Shown here one piece after another: positions 30,651 to 37,850 of a stretch of 37,850 nt of DNA. The stretch comes from Pyrinomonadaceae bacterium. GTDB lineage: Bacteria; Acidobacteriota; Blastocatellia; Pyrinomonadales; Pyrinomonadaceae. Within the stretch, counting starts at the first letter, position 1, and every line of letters starts with the position of its first letter. Both the position numbers and the translations under genes were made by a program. Location: assembly GCA_013696465.1 (NCBI GenBank), contig JACCYN010000036.1, positions 1 to 37,850 on the forward strand, in the 5' to 3' direction. The notes beneath the pieces were generated by a model. The model saw only the letters and a list, made by a program, of their open reading frames with translations. It was not told the DNA's origin and searched no databases.

Positions 30651-31832
30651 ATGAAAAATGTTTATCTTACGGGCGCGGTGCGCACGCCCATCGGTCGCTT
30701 CGGCGGCGCGTTGAAGGATTTGACGGCCGCCGAGTTGGGCGCGGCTGTCGCGGGCGAAAGTTTGCGGCGCGCGGGGTTATCCGCCGATAAAATCGGAAGC
30801 GTGATCTGGGGTTCGGCACGACAGGCGGGCACGGGGCCGAACGTCGCGCGCCAGATCGCCTACCGCGCCGGAACGCCCGAAACTGTGCCCGCGTTTACGG
30901 TCAATCAAGCGTGCGGTTCTGGACTTCAAGCGATCATCCTCGCCGCGCAAGAAATTATGCTGGGGCGCGCACACGCGACGTTGGCGGGCGGCGTGGAGAA
31001 TATGTCGCGCGTGCCGTACTACGCGGAAGGCGCACGCTTCGGCGCGCGTCTCGGCAACACCGAACTCGTTGACGGCATGTACCGCGACGGCTTTAACGAT
31101 CCGCTTTCGGGTCTCGTGATGGGCGAAACGGCCGAAAATCTCGCGCGCCAATACGAAATCTCGCGCGACGAACAAGACGAATACGCTCACCGCTCGCAGC
31201 AACGCGCGGCGACGGCGATTGACAGCGGCCGTTTTGATCGTGAGATTGTCTCTATTGAAACAAAGGGCAGGCGCGGCGAAGCTGTAATGTTCGCGCGCGA
31301 CGAACACCCGCGCTCGGACACGACGCTCGAAACGCTTCGCAAGCTTCCGCCCGCGTTCTCGAAAGATGGCACGGTGACGGCGGGAAATTCTTCCGGCATC
31401 ACGGACGGGGCAGCGGCCGTCGTCGTGATGAGCGAAGAGTGGTTAAAAGAATCCGGCGCGACGCCGCAAGCACGGCTCGTTGATTACGAAGTGGCGGGCG
31501 TGCGCCCTGAGATCATGGGCATCGGCCCTGTTCCGGCTGTGAGGCGTCTGCTCGAAAGACAGAAGCTTTCTTTGGATGATATTGGTCTCGTCGAACTCAA
31601 CGAGGCGTTTGCCGCGCAGGTGATCGCCTGCGACCGCGAGTTGAAGTTCGACGCGGAACGCTTGAACGTGAATGGCGGCGCAATCGCGCTCGGACACCCC
31701 ATCGGCTGCACGGGCGTGCGCATCACAACGACGCTCCTGCATGAAATGGAACGACGCAAAGCGCGGCGCGGTCTCGCCACGCTTTGCATCAGCGGCGGCA
31801 TGGGGATCGCCATGTTGCTCGAAAGAGTGTAA
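30651..31832 (+). CDS. acetyl-CoA C-acetyltransferase (thiolase)
   Basis: VRTPIGRFGGALKD, NQACGSGLQAI, GGVENMSRVPY, NVNGGAIALGHPIGCTGVRI, CISGGMGIAML. Confidence 0.95.
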   Translation: MKNVYLTGAVRTPIGRFGGALKDLTAAELGAAVAGESLRRAGLSADKIGSVIWGSARQAGTGPNVARQIAYRAGTPETVPAFTVNQACGSGLQAIILAAQEIMLGRAHATLAGGVENMSRVPYYAEGARFGARLGNTELVDGMYRDGFNDPLSGLVMGETAENLARQYEISRDEQDEYAHRSQQRAATAIDSGRFDREIVSIETKGRRGEAVMFARDEHPRSDTTLETLRKLPPAFSKDGTVTAGNSSGITDGAAAVVVMSEEWLKESGATPQARLVDYEVAGVRPEIMGIGPVPAVRRLLERQKLSLDDIGLVELNEAFAAQVIACDRELKFDAERLNVNGGAIALGHPIGCTGVRITTTLLHEMERRKARRGLATLCISGGMGIAMLLERV

Positions 31833-32055
31833 GCGCGTCAGGGAAATGATCTTCAAATTTGAAATTATAAATCACACATTCCGTCGTTCTTCGGAGGTTG
31901 AGCTTGAAATTCAAAGAATGCCTGACGAGCGCAAGCCAACCCTGCGCGGCGCGGGACGCATCCGACACGGTGAATTTGCGCGGTGACTTTTTAAGGGCGC
32001 GCAAACTTTCTCCCGGCGATAAACGCTAAAGCTTTGAGGAGTTAAATCCAATTTT

Positions 32056-33063
32056 ATGAACAGAAAACTACACTTGCTATTATTCGCTTTCGTCTTAACG
32101 CTCGCCTCCGTCGTGACGGGCAACGGTCAGCAACGCACGACCGCAACAATAAATGCAAGCGATCCGCTCAACGTCTTACCGGCGTCCGACGGCGTAATGT
32201 TCGTTGACGTGCAGCGAATTATGCGCGACGTGCTGCCGCGGTCGCTCGCCGGATCGCCGAAGATGGCCGAGATCAACGCGGAGATTGATCGTTTTCGCCA
32301 GCGCACCGGACTTGACTTGCGTTCGTTTGAGCGCGCGGCCGTCGGCGTGCGATTTACGAACCCGTCGGCGCGCGTTACGAAGATGGAGCCGGTCGCCGTG
32401 CTGATGGGCAACTTCAACGCGGACTCAATGGTAGCGGCCGGGCGGTTAGCGGCGAAGGGCAAGTACAGGACGGAGCAATACAAAGGCAAAACGATCCACA
32501 CCTTCAGCTTGAATGAAAACGTGCGACTGCTCGGCCTTTTCAACGCGCGTTTGACTGATGTGGCGGTCGTGAGTTTGAGTTCAAATATGCTCGCGGTCGG
32601 GGAGCGTGAGAGCGTGCGTCGGACGATTGACGCGGGCGGCGGCGCGGCAGCGCGAAACGCCGAGTTGATCGCTTTGGCGACCCGCAACCCGAATGCGGTG
32701 CTCGGCTTCGGCAGCAACGTGCCCGCCAGCGCGACGCGCGATCTCGACTTCGGCAACGCCGAGATCACGCGCAGCATCGCTTCGATTCGTCAGTCTTACG
32801 GCTCAATCGGAACGACGACGAGCGGCTACGACATGACGGTTATCGCTCGCACCTCAAACGCCCAGCAAGCCAAAAGCTTAAACGACAACCTCGCGGCCGT
32901 GAAACAATTCGCCCCACTTCTCATCGCCCAACTTTCCGGCGAACGTGCTGAACTGGCGCGTAAAGTGAGCGACAGTTTGAGAATCACGACGCAAGGTAAC
33001 GACGTGCAGGCGAGAATAGAAGTCGCGCAGACGGACGTTTCCACTTTGCTGCGTGTGTTTTAA
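32056..33063 (+). CDS. hypothetical secreted protein (paralog A of tandem pair)
   Basis: Signal peptide; NVLPASDGVMFVDVQRIMRDVLPRSLAGSPKMAEINAEIDRFRQRTGLDLRSFERAAVGVRF. Confidence 0.68.
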   Translation: MNRKLHLLLFAFVLTLASVVTGNGQQRTTATINASDPLNVLPASDGVMFVDVQRIMRDVLPRSLAGSPKMAEINAEIDRFRQRTGLDLRSFERAAVGVRFTNPSARVTKMEPVAVLMGNFNADSMVAAGRLAAKGKYRTEQYKGKTIHTFSLNENVRLLGLFNARLTDVAVVSLSSNMLAVGERESVRRTIDAGGGAAARNAELIALATRNPNAVLGFGSNVPASATRDLDFGNAEITRSIASIRQSYGSIGTTTSGYDMTVIARTSNAQQAKSLNDNLAAVKQFAPLLIAQLSGERAELARKVSDSLRITTQGNDVQARIEVAQTDVSTLLRVF

Positions 33064-33090
33064 CTTCGACGAAAACAGTTTCATTACCCG

Positions 33091-33124
33091 AAAAGCTCTT
33101 GGCGTGCATTCGTCAAGGGCTTTT
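33091..33124 (+). terminator. probable intrinsic terminator between the tandem paralogs
   Basis: aaaagctcttgg...caagggctttt imperfect stem followed by a T-rich stretch. Confidence 0.5.
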
Positions 33125-33295
33125 CCGTTTTTACCGTCAAAAAGAAAACTTAGCTGATCGCCTTCAAGATTATTTCAGTCGCTCGTGATTTTGAAATTGT
33201 TGGATGAACGGATTGAAGGGGAGTAAATTTAAGTTGTGCGGAGCGGGACGATTAGAAATTTCCTTCCGCGTATAAGCTTTACGAAAGGTAATCAT

Positions 33296-34378
33296 ATGCA
33301 CAAAAGAAATCGGGTGCGCGTGCTCGCCGTCGTCGTTGCGATGCTCGCTTTACTCTCTAACGGGGGCGGGACGGCGGCCGCGACTGCGAACGCCGCGAGC
33401 GACATGCTCGCGCATCTTCCGCCGTCCGATGCGGTGCTTTACGTCAACGTCAATCGTCTTATTGAAGATGTCGCGCCGCGCCTGTTCGCGGAAGATGCGG
33501 CGACGCTAGCGAGTTTGAACAGGGAACTCGATAACATCAAAAAGGAGACGGGCTTCGATCCGCGTCTCATTGACGCGATAGCTGTCGGAATGAGTTTTAA
33601 TGCAGACGCGCCGAAAAACTCGAAAGCCGTTGCGGTCGTGCGCGGGCGGTTTGACGCGGCGGAAGTTTTGGCGAACGCGAACGCAAGGCTTAAGCCGAAA
33701 GACAAGTTGAAGACGCAAGTTTACAACAACCGCACGATGTACGTCGGCGCGACGCCGAACCAGAACATCGCGGTCGCGCCGCTCGACGCAAGCGCGTTCG
33801 TCTCCGGCGATCCGCAAACGGTGCGCGAAGCGATTGATTGCAATGGGAGCGCGGCGGGCTGCGCCGAAAACAGTCTGAAGACTTTGGCGGCGAGCAATAA
33901 AGACGCTTTTCTCGGTTACGCCGGAAACAATCGTGCCGTCGCGCCGTTGGGGGCGATGTTGTTAGGCATCAACTCGGATTGGAGTAAGTTGGCGCTTTCT
34001 GTGCAGGAGTTTAACGGCTCAATTAGCGCGCCCGGAAACGCCGCCGATCTGTTTCTCTCGATGCGCACCGAAAGCTCGGAGCAGGCGTACAAGATCGCGG
34101 GAGTGTTTGATTTCATGAAAGCCATCAACGAATCGCCCGCCGAAATGGGCGCGAGCCGTCCGGGATTGATTCCGCTTGCGGACGGATTCGGCGAATTGTT
34201 GTTGCTGTTCAAAGGCTTGAACGTAACGGCGCAGGGCAACGAAGCGCAGTTCAGGTTGGAAATGCCGTTCGCAAGAATCTTGAAGGTCATGCGCCCGCGC
34301 TCAAACCATCCCGCGACTTTGCCGCCCGCGCCGAAGCCTCCGCCGCCTCCCGCGCCGCGTCGAAGTCCGGCGCGTTAA
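33296..34378 (+). CDS. hypothetical secreted protein (paralog B of tandem pair) with Pro-rich tail
   Basis: ATG 33296; HLPPSDAVLYVNVNRLIEDVAPRLFAEDAATLASLNRELDNIKKETGFDPRLIDAIAVGMSF parallels the upstream gene. Confidence 0.68.
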   Translation: MHKRNRVRVLAVVVAMLALLSNGGGTAAATANAASDMLAHLPPSDAVLYVNVNRLIEDVAPRLFAEDAATLASLNRELDNIKKETGFDPRLIDAIAVGMSFNADAPKNSKAVAVVRGRFDAAEVLANANARLKPKDKLKTQVYNNRTMYVGATPNQNIAVAPLDASAFVSGDPQTVREAIDCNGSAAGCAENSLKTLAASNKDAFLGYAGNNRAVAPLGAMLLGINSDWSKLALSVQEFNGSISAPGNAADLFLSMRTESSEQAYKIAGVFDFMKAINESPAEMGASRPGLIPLADGFGELLLLFKGLNVTAQGNEAQFRLEMPFARILKVMRPRSNHPATLPPAPKPPPPPAPRRSPAR

Positions 34379-34400
34379 AAAATGCGGTCGCGTGAAATCA

Positions 34401-34436
34401 AAAAAGGCTGCTTGCGATCATGCAAGCAGCCTTTTT
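34401..34436. terminator. bidirectional intrinsic terminator
   Basis: Perfect 15-bp inverted repeat aaaaaggctgcttgc / gcaagcagccttttt between convergent genes. Confidence 0.92.
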
Positions 34437-34489
34437 CATTTTATTCCCTTCCGTGTTCCGCGTATGTGATTTGAGAAACGAAGCGTTCG

Positions 34490-36511
34490 TTAACCGCCGG
34501 GCGGGACGGCGCCGGGCGGGCGGCGCGGAATGGTGGGCGGCGCGGCGGCGGGCGGTGTGTCGTCAGCGATACGCGCCAGCACGTCTTCGTAAATTTTGAT
34601 CTCGCCGTCGCGTTGCATACGCTCTTGCGCGGCGAGGAGAAAATCGCCGTACACTTGATTGCGCCGCTCGGAGAGAGCCGTCTCGGTTAACTCCGTGCGC
34701 TTCGTCGCAAACTCCGCGAGATTGGCGTCCGCGCGTTTCGTCGCGCCGACGACAACCCATGTGTCGTTGATCTTTATCGGCTGTTTGGTAACGTCGCCAG
34801 AGTTTAAGCGATAAATGGCGTCGTCGGCCGCAGGACTCGTGCCCGCTTCGCCGAGTGTGCCGCCGAGTTTGTAATCGGCGGCTGTCTCAGCCGCGAGTCC
34901 GAGACGTTCGGCTGCAGCGCGTAGCTCGCCCGCGTTGTTCGCGTTTGCGGCCAAATCGCGCGCCGCCCCTTCAAGACGGTTGCGCGCCTGCTCGTTCTTC
35001 ACTCTTGACGCTACCTGATCGCGCACTTCGTCGAATTCAGGAACGCGCGGATCGCGCTTCTCGATGAGCATCGGGATCGCAAAGCCGCCGCGCACGCCCG
35101 TGCGGTCGCCCACGTCATTCGGATTGTTGAGTGGAGCGATTGCCCCCTCGAATTGCGGCGAGCTGCCGATGTCGGGCACGGTGTCGCCGGGTTTGACGAA
35201 CGGAGTTTCTTTCACCATTTCGGCCGGGGTCATGTTGGCTTCGGCGGCGAGTTCTTGCGCGACCGCCTGCGGGTTCTGCGTTTCTTTGAGGCGCGCGGCG
35301 GCGCGGGCGGCGAGTTGCGCGGCGATGGCGTAGGAGCGATTGTTGCGCGCCGAGGCGAGAAGTTCCGGCTTCGCGTCTTCAAACGTGCGCGGCACGGACG
35401 CGCCGCGACGGAAAATGTAATAAGCGTTGCCGACCTTCACGGGATCGGAGATTTGCCCTTCCTCTAAAGCGAGAGCTTTTTGCAGCGGATCGTCGGGTTT
35501 GCTCGGATTGGAGCGCACGGGATTAGCGAGCGCCCCGCCGTTCTTTGCGGTCGCCGGGTCTTCTGAACGACCACGCGCAAGTTCGGCGAATGTTTCTTCG
35601 GTCGTTGTGCCCGCGCCTCCGCGCGCTTGGCTCACCAACTCGTCGGCTTTCTGGCGCACGGTGGCGTCGAGTTCGGGGCGTGCAACTCTCAACACGATCT
35701 GCTGAAGACGCGCCGCGCCCTGCTGTCTTTCGGGCGGCAGAGCGTCGAATTGGCGGCGCAAATCCTCGTCGGAAATCTCAAGGCGCGCGCCTGCCTTCGC
35801 TTGGTCAATGTAGATGTAGCGAATCTTCTTCTGCGGTTCGAGAATGCGGAAATCGCCTTTGTGTTCTTCGTAATAACGGCGCAGTTCCTCGTCCGAAGGT
35901 TGAATGCGCGTGGCGAGTTTGTCGGCCGTTACGGGCACATAGACGAGTTCAAACGTCGTGTTGTCGCGCTTGTATGCGTCTTCGACTTCCTGCGGCGAGA
36001 TTTGCACGCCCGCCGTGATGAAGGCGCGCAGTTTTTCGGCCGCAACCTGATTGCGCACTCCTTGCTCAAATTGTTCGATGCTGCCGTACTGCGACGTAAC
36101 CGCGTCGCGGTAGCGTTTGAGATCAACTTTGCCGGAAGCGTCGGCGAACTGCTTGCGAATGACGTCGGCAACTTCCGCGTCGGACGCGGCGAGATTAAGG
36201 CGCGCGGCTTCTTGCGCGGAGACGCGCTCGCGGATCAGATTGTCAAGCAGGCGACGGTCGCCGCCGAGTTGCGCGAGGTTAATCTGCCCGCCGAACATCT
36301 GCTGGTAATAATCCTTAACGCGGCCCAATTCGCCGACCGTCACATCTTGGTTTCCGACGCGCGCCAATGTTTCGGCGTTATTCGGCAAAGCCGTGTTCGC
36401 CGCGTTGCGACTCGGCGCGTAAAAGAAGATGAGGCTGACGCCCATCAGCACGGCGAAGAGAATGATGATCGTCTTTTGCGTGCGCTCCAGACGGCTTAAC
36501 GATTTGAGCAT
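34490..36511 (-). CDS. SurA/PpiD-type peptidyl-prolyl cis-trans isomerase, membrane anchored
   Basis: Single N-terminal TM (TIIILFAVLMGVSLIFFYAP), SurA_N-like region, parvulin-like ARLQQIVLRV...FAELARGRSEDPATAKNGGAL. Confidence 0.9.
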   Translation of the reverse strand: MLKSLSRLERTQKTIIILFAVLMGVSLIFFYAPSRNAANTALPNNAETLARVGNQDVTVGELGRVKDYYQQMFGGQINLAQLGGDRRLLDNLIRERVSAQEAARLNLAASDAEVADVIRKQFADASGKVDLKRYRDAVTSQYGSIEQFEQGVRNQVAAEKLRAFITAGVQISPQEVEDAYKRDNTTFELVYVPVTADKLATRIQPSDEELRRYYEEHKGDFRILEPQKKIRYIYIDQAKAGARLEISDEDLRRQFDALPPERQQGAARLQQIVLRVARPELDATVRQKADELVSQARGGAGTTTEETFAELARGRSEDPATAKNGGALANPVRSNPSKPDDPLQKALALEEGQISDPVKVGNAYYIFRRGASVPRTFEDAKPELLASARNNRSYAIAAQLAARAAARLKETQNPQAVAQELAAEANMTPAEMVKETPFVKPGDTVPDIGSSPQFEGAIAPLNNPNDVGDRTGVRGGFAIPMLIEKRDPRVPEFDEVRDQVASRVKNEQARNRLEGAARDLAANANNAGELRAAAERLGLAAETAADYKLGGTLGEAGTSPAADDAIYRLNSGDVTKQPIKINDTWVVVGATKRADANLAEFATKRTELTETALSERRNQVYGDFLLAAQERMQRDGEIKIYEDVLARIADDTPPAAAPPTIPRRPPGAVPPGG

Positions 36512-36591
36512 TGCTTAAACCTTTCTAAAATAATGAAGGCGACATTGTAAGAATGGGAAAAAACGAATTGTAATTGAGGATCGGATGTTAC

Positions 36592-36662
36592 GGCAACCGC
36601 GCCGGATGCCCCGCTTAAAATCCTCCGGCTAAAACAACTGCCTCGTTACGCCCTCGGTTGCC
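36592..36662 (+). promoter_or_regulatory. candidate structured leader upstream of terC-family gene
   Basis: Nested inverted repeats: ggcaaccg(36592-36599)/cggttgcc(36655-36662) enclosing gccgga(36601-36606)/tccggc(36624-36629). Confidence 0.25.
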
Positions 36663-36692
36663 CGTAGGGTTCAAGGATGCTATATCTTTTGC

Positions 36693-37757
36693 ATGGTAGG
36701 TAATGTCTGGGCATGGGCTGGCTTCGGCATCTTTGTTTTGCTGATGCTGGTTTTAGATTTGGGGATACTGAATCGCAAGGCGCACGCCGTCAAGTACCGC
36801 GAAGCGGCGACGTGGAGCGCGGTGTGGGTGACGCTCGCGCTCATCTTCGCCGGACTCATCTATTTCGCGCCGCACCTGTTCGACATCGCGCCGGATCGCG
36901 CGGGATTGAAGTTCTCGGAATTCATCACGGGTTATTTAATCGAGTTGTCGCTCTCGGTTGATAACCTGTTCGTCTTTCTGCTGATCTTCTCTTACTTCAA
37001 AGTCCCGGCGAAATACCAGCATCGCGTGTTGTTCTGGGGCGTTTTGGGCGCGCTCCTGATGCGCATCACGATGATCCTTCTCGGCACGGCGCTCATCACC
37101 AACTTCCACTGGATCATCTACATCTTCGGCGCGTTCCTCGTCTACACGGGCATCAAGATGATGCGGCAAGAGGAGACCGACATCCATCCGGAGGATAACC
37201 CGATTGTGCGCTTCGTGACGCGCTACATTCCGGTTACGCGCCACTACGAAGAAGACAAATTCTTTACGGTTGTCAACGGGCGACGGACGGGAACATTGTT
37301 GCTTCTTGTGCTCGTGATCGTCGAAGTCACCGATCTCGTTTTCGCCGTTGATTCGATTCCGGCCATCTTCGGCATCACTACCGATCCGTTTATCGTTTAT
37401 ACCTCAAACGTCTTCGCCATCCTCGGCCTTCGCTCGCTCTATTTTCTGCTCGCGGGCGTGATCGAAAAATTTCATTACCTCAAACTCGGCTTGGCGATTG
37501 TGTTGACGTTCATCGGCACGAAGATGTTGCTGGAAGCCGTGCATGTCAAGATTTCGATTGGCATTTCGCTCGGCGTCGTCAGTTCCGTGTTGCTGCTCGC
37601 CGTCGTCGCCTCGCTGCTGTGGCCAAGGGAGGCGGATACAGATGTCGAAGTTGATCTGCCGCCGGACTTCGATCCGCCCGCCTTCGCTCAGGACGAAGAT
37701 GATAAAGAAAAACTCAGAGGGCGGACGAACGCCGGAGTCGGTGGTGGAAGAAAATAG
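36693..37757 (+). CDS. TerC/Alx family integral membrane protein
   Basis: EFITGYLIELSLSVDNLFVFLLIFSYFKVP, VEVTDLVFAVDSIPAIFGITTDPFIVYTSNVFAILGLRSLYF. Confidence 0.93.
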   Translation: MVGNVWAWAGFGIFVLLMLVLDLGILNRKAHAVKYREAATWSAVWVTLALIFAGLIYFAPHLFDIAPDRAGLKFSEFITGYLIELSLSVDNLFVFLLIFSYFKVPAKYQHRVLFWGVLGALLMRITMILLGTALITNFHWIIYIFGAFLVYTGIKMMRQEETDIHPEDNPIVRFVTRYIPVTRHYEEDKFFTVVNGRRTGTLLLLVLVIVEVTDLVFAVDSIPAIFGITTDPFIVYTSNVFAILGLRSLYFLLAGVIEKFHYLKLGLAIVLTFIGTKMLLEAVHVKISIGISLGVVSSVLLLAVVASLLWPREADTDVEVDLPPDFDPPAFAQDEDDKEKLRGRTNAGVGGGRK

Positions 37758-37805
37758 AAAACTACTTGACGGGGGCGAGGCGGTCGAGTCGTTCGTCCAT
37801 GCTTT

Positions 37806-37850
37806 GATCAAAAAGTTGATGCAGTCTTCATCCGAGCATTTCGGCGGATT
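37806..37850 (-). mobile_element. possible N-terminus of an IS transposase entering from beyond the window
   Basis: Minus strand, open to the window edge: NPPKCSDEDCINFLI, resembling the N-terminus I recall for one family of DDE transposases (NPPxCxxxDYINFLI). Confidence 0.28.

Noticed and set aside
35627-36499. 290-aa plus-strand ORF
   Set aside because: Antisense to the SurA/PpiD-type gene, which has convincing motifs; no family features.
36541-36692. yybP-ykoY Mn2+ riboswitch upstream of terC
   Set aside because: The characteristic conserved loop sequences were not visible; only generic nested pairing is present.
1-37850. CRISPR array, tRNA or rRNA genes
   Set aside because: No regularly spaced repeats, tRNA-like TTCRANNC/CCA patterns or rRNA signatures were noticed on reading; a tRNAscan/Infernal run would be needed to exclude them formally.

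Overview
The window is a gene-dense, GC-rich bacterial chromosome segment. Gene content and style suggest Acidobacteriota (Blastocatellia/Pyrinomonadales-like), but this is inference only. Recognisable genes, in order: holA 3' end, rpsT, phoH, ybeY, a CorC/HlyC-type CBS protein, an intein-containing deoxyhypusine synthase-like gene, a YkgJ-type Cys-cluster protein, an NlpC/P60 hydrolase, a SIMPL-domain protein, an SLT-like protein, two ABC exporter half-transporters, a YbjQ-family gene, an ATL/MGMT-like gene, a cyclase-family gene, mqnA and mqnC (futalosine menaquinone pathway), pilT, several secreted or membrane hypotheticals, a TPR protein, a putative PD-(D/E)XK-like protein, a thiolase, two tandem paralogous secreted proteins, a SurA/PpiD-type PPIase and a TerC-family protein. 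The most notable element is a 390-codon intein with an HNH endonuclease. It lies immediately upstream of the catalytic SGATPxEAVSWGK motif of the deoxyhypusine synthase-like protein. Other unexplained structure: an SRPBCC-like gene frameshifted by a perfect 23-bp tandem duplication; an uncalled HEAT-like relic interrupted by an in-frame TGA; a 27-bp perfect inverted repeat; a possible structured leader before terC; and a possible transposase N-terminus at the right edge. No rRNA, tRNA or CRISPR array was found by eye.
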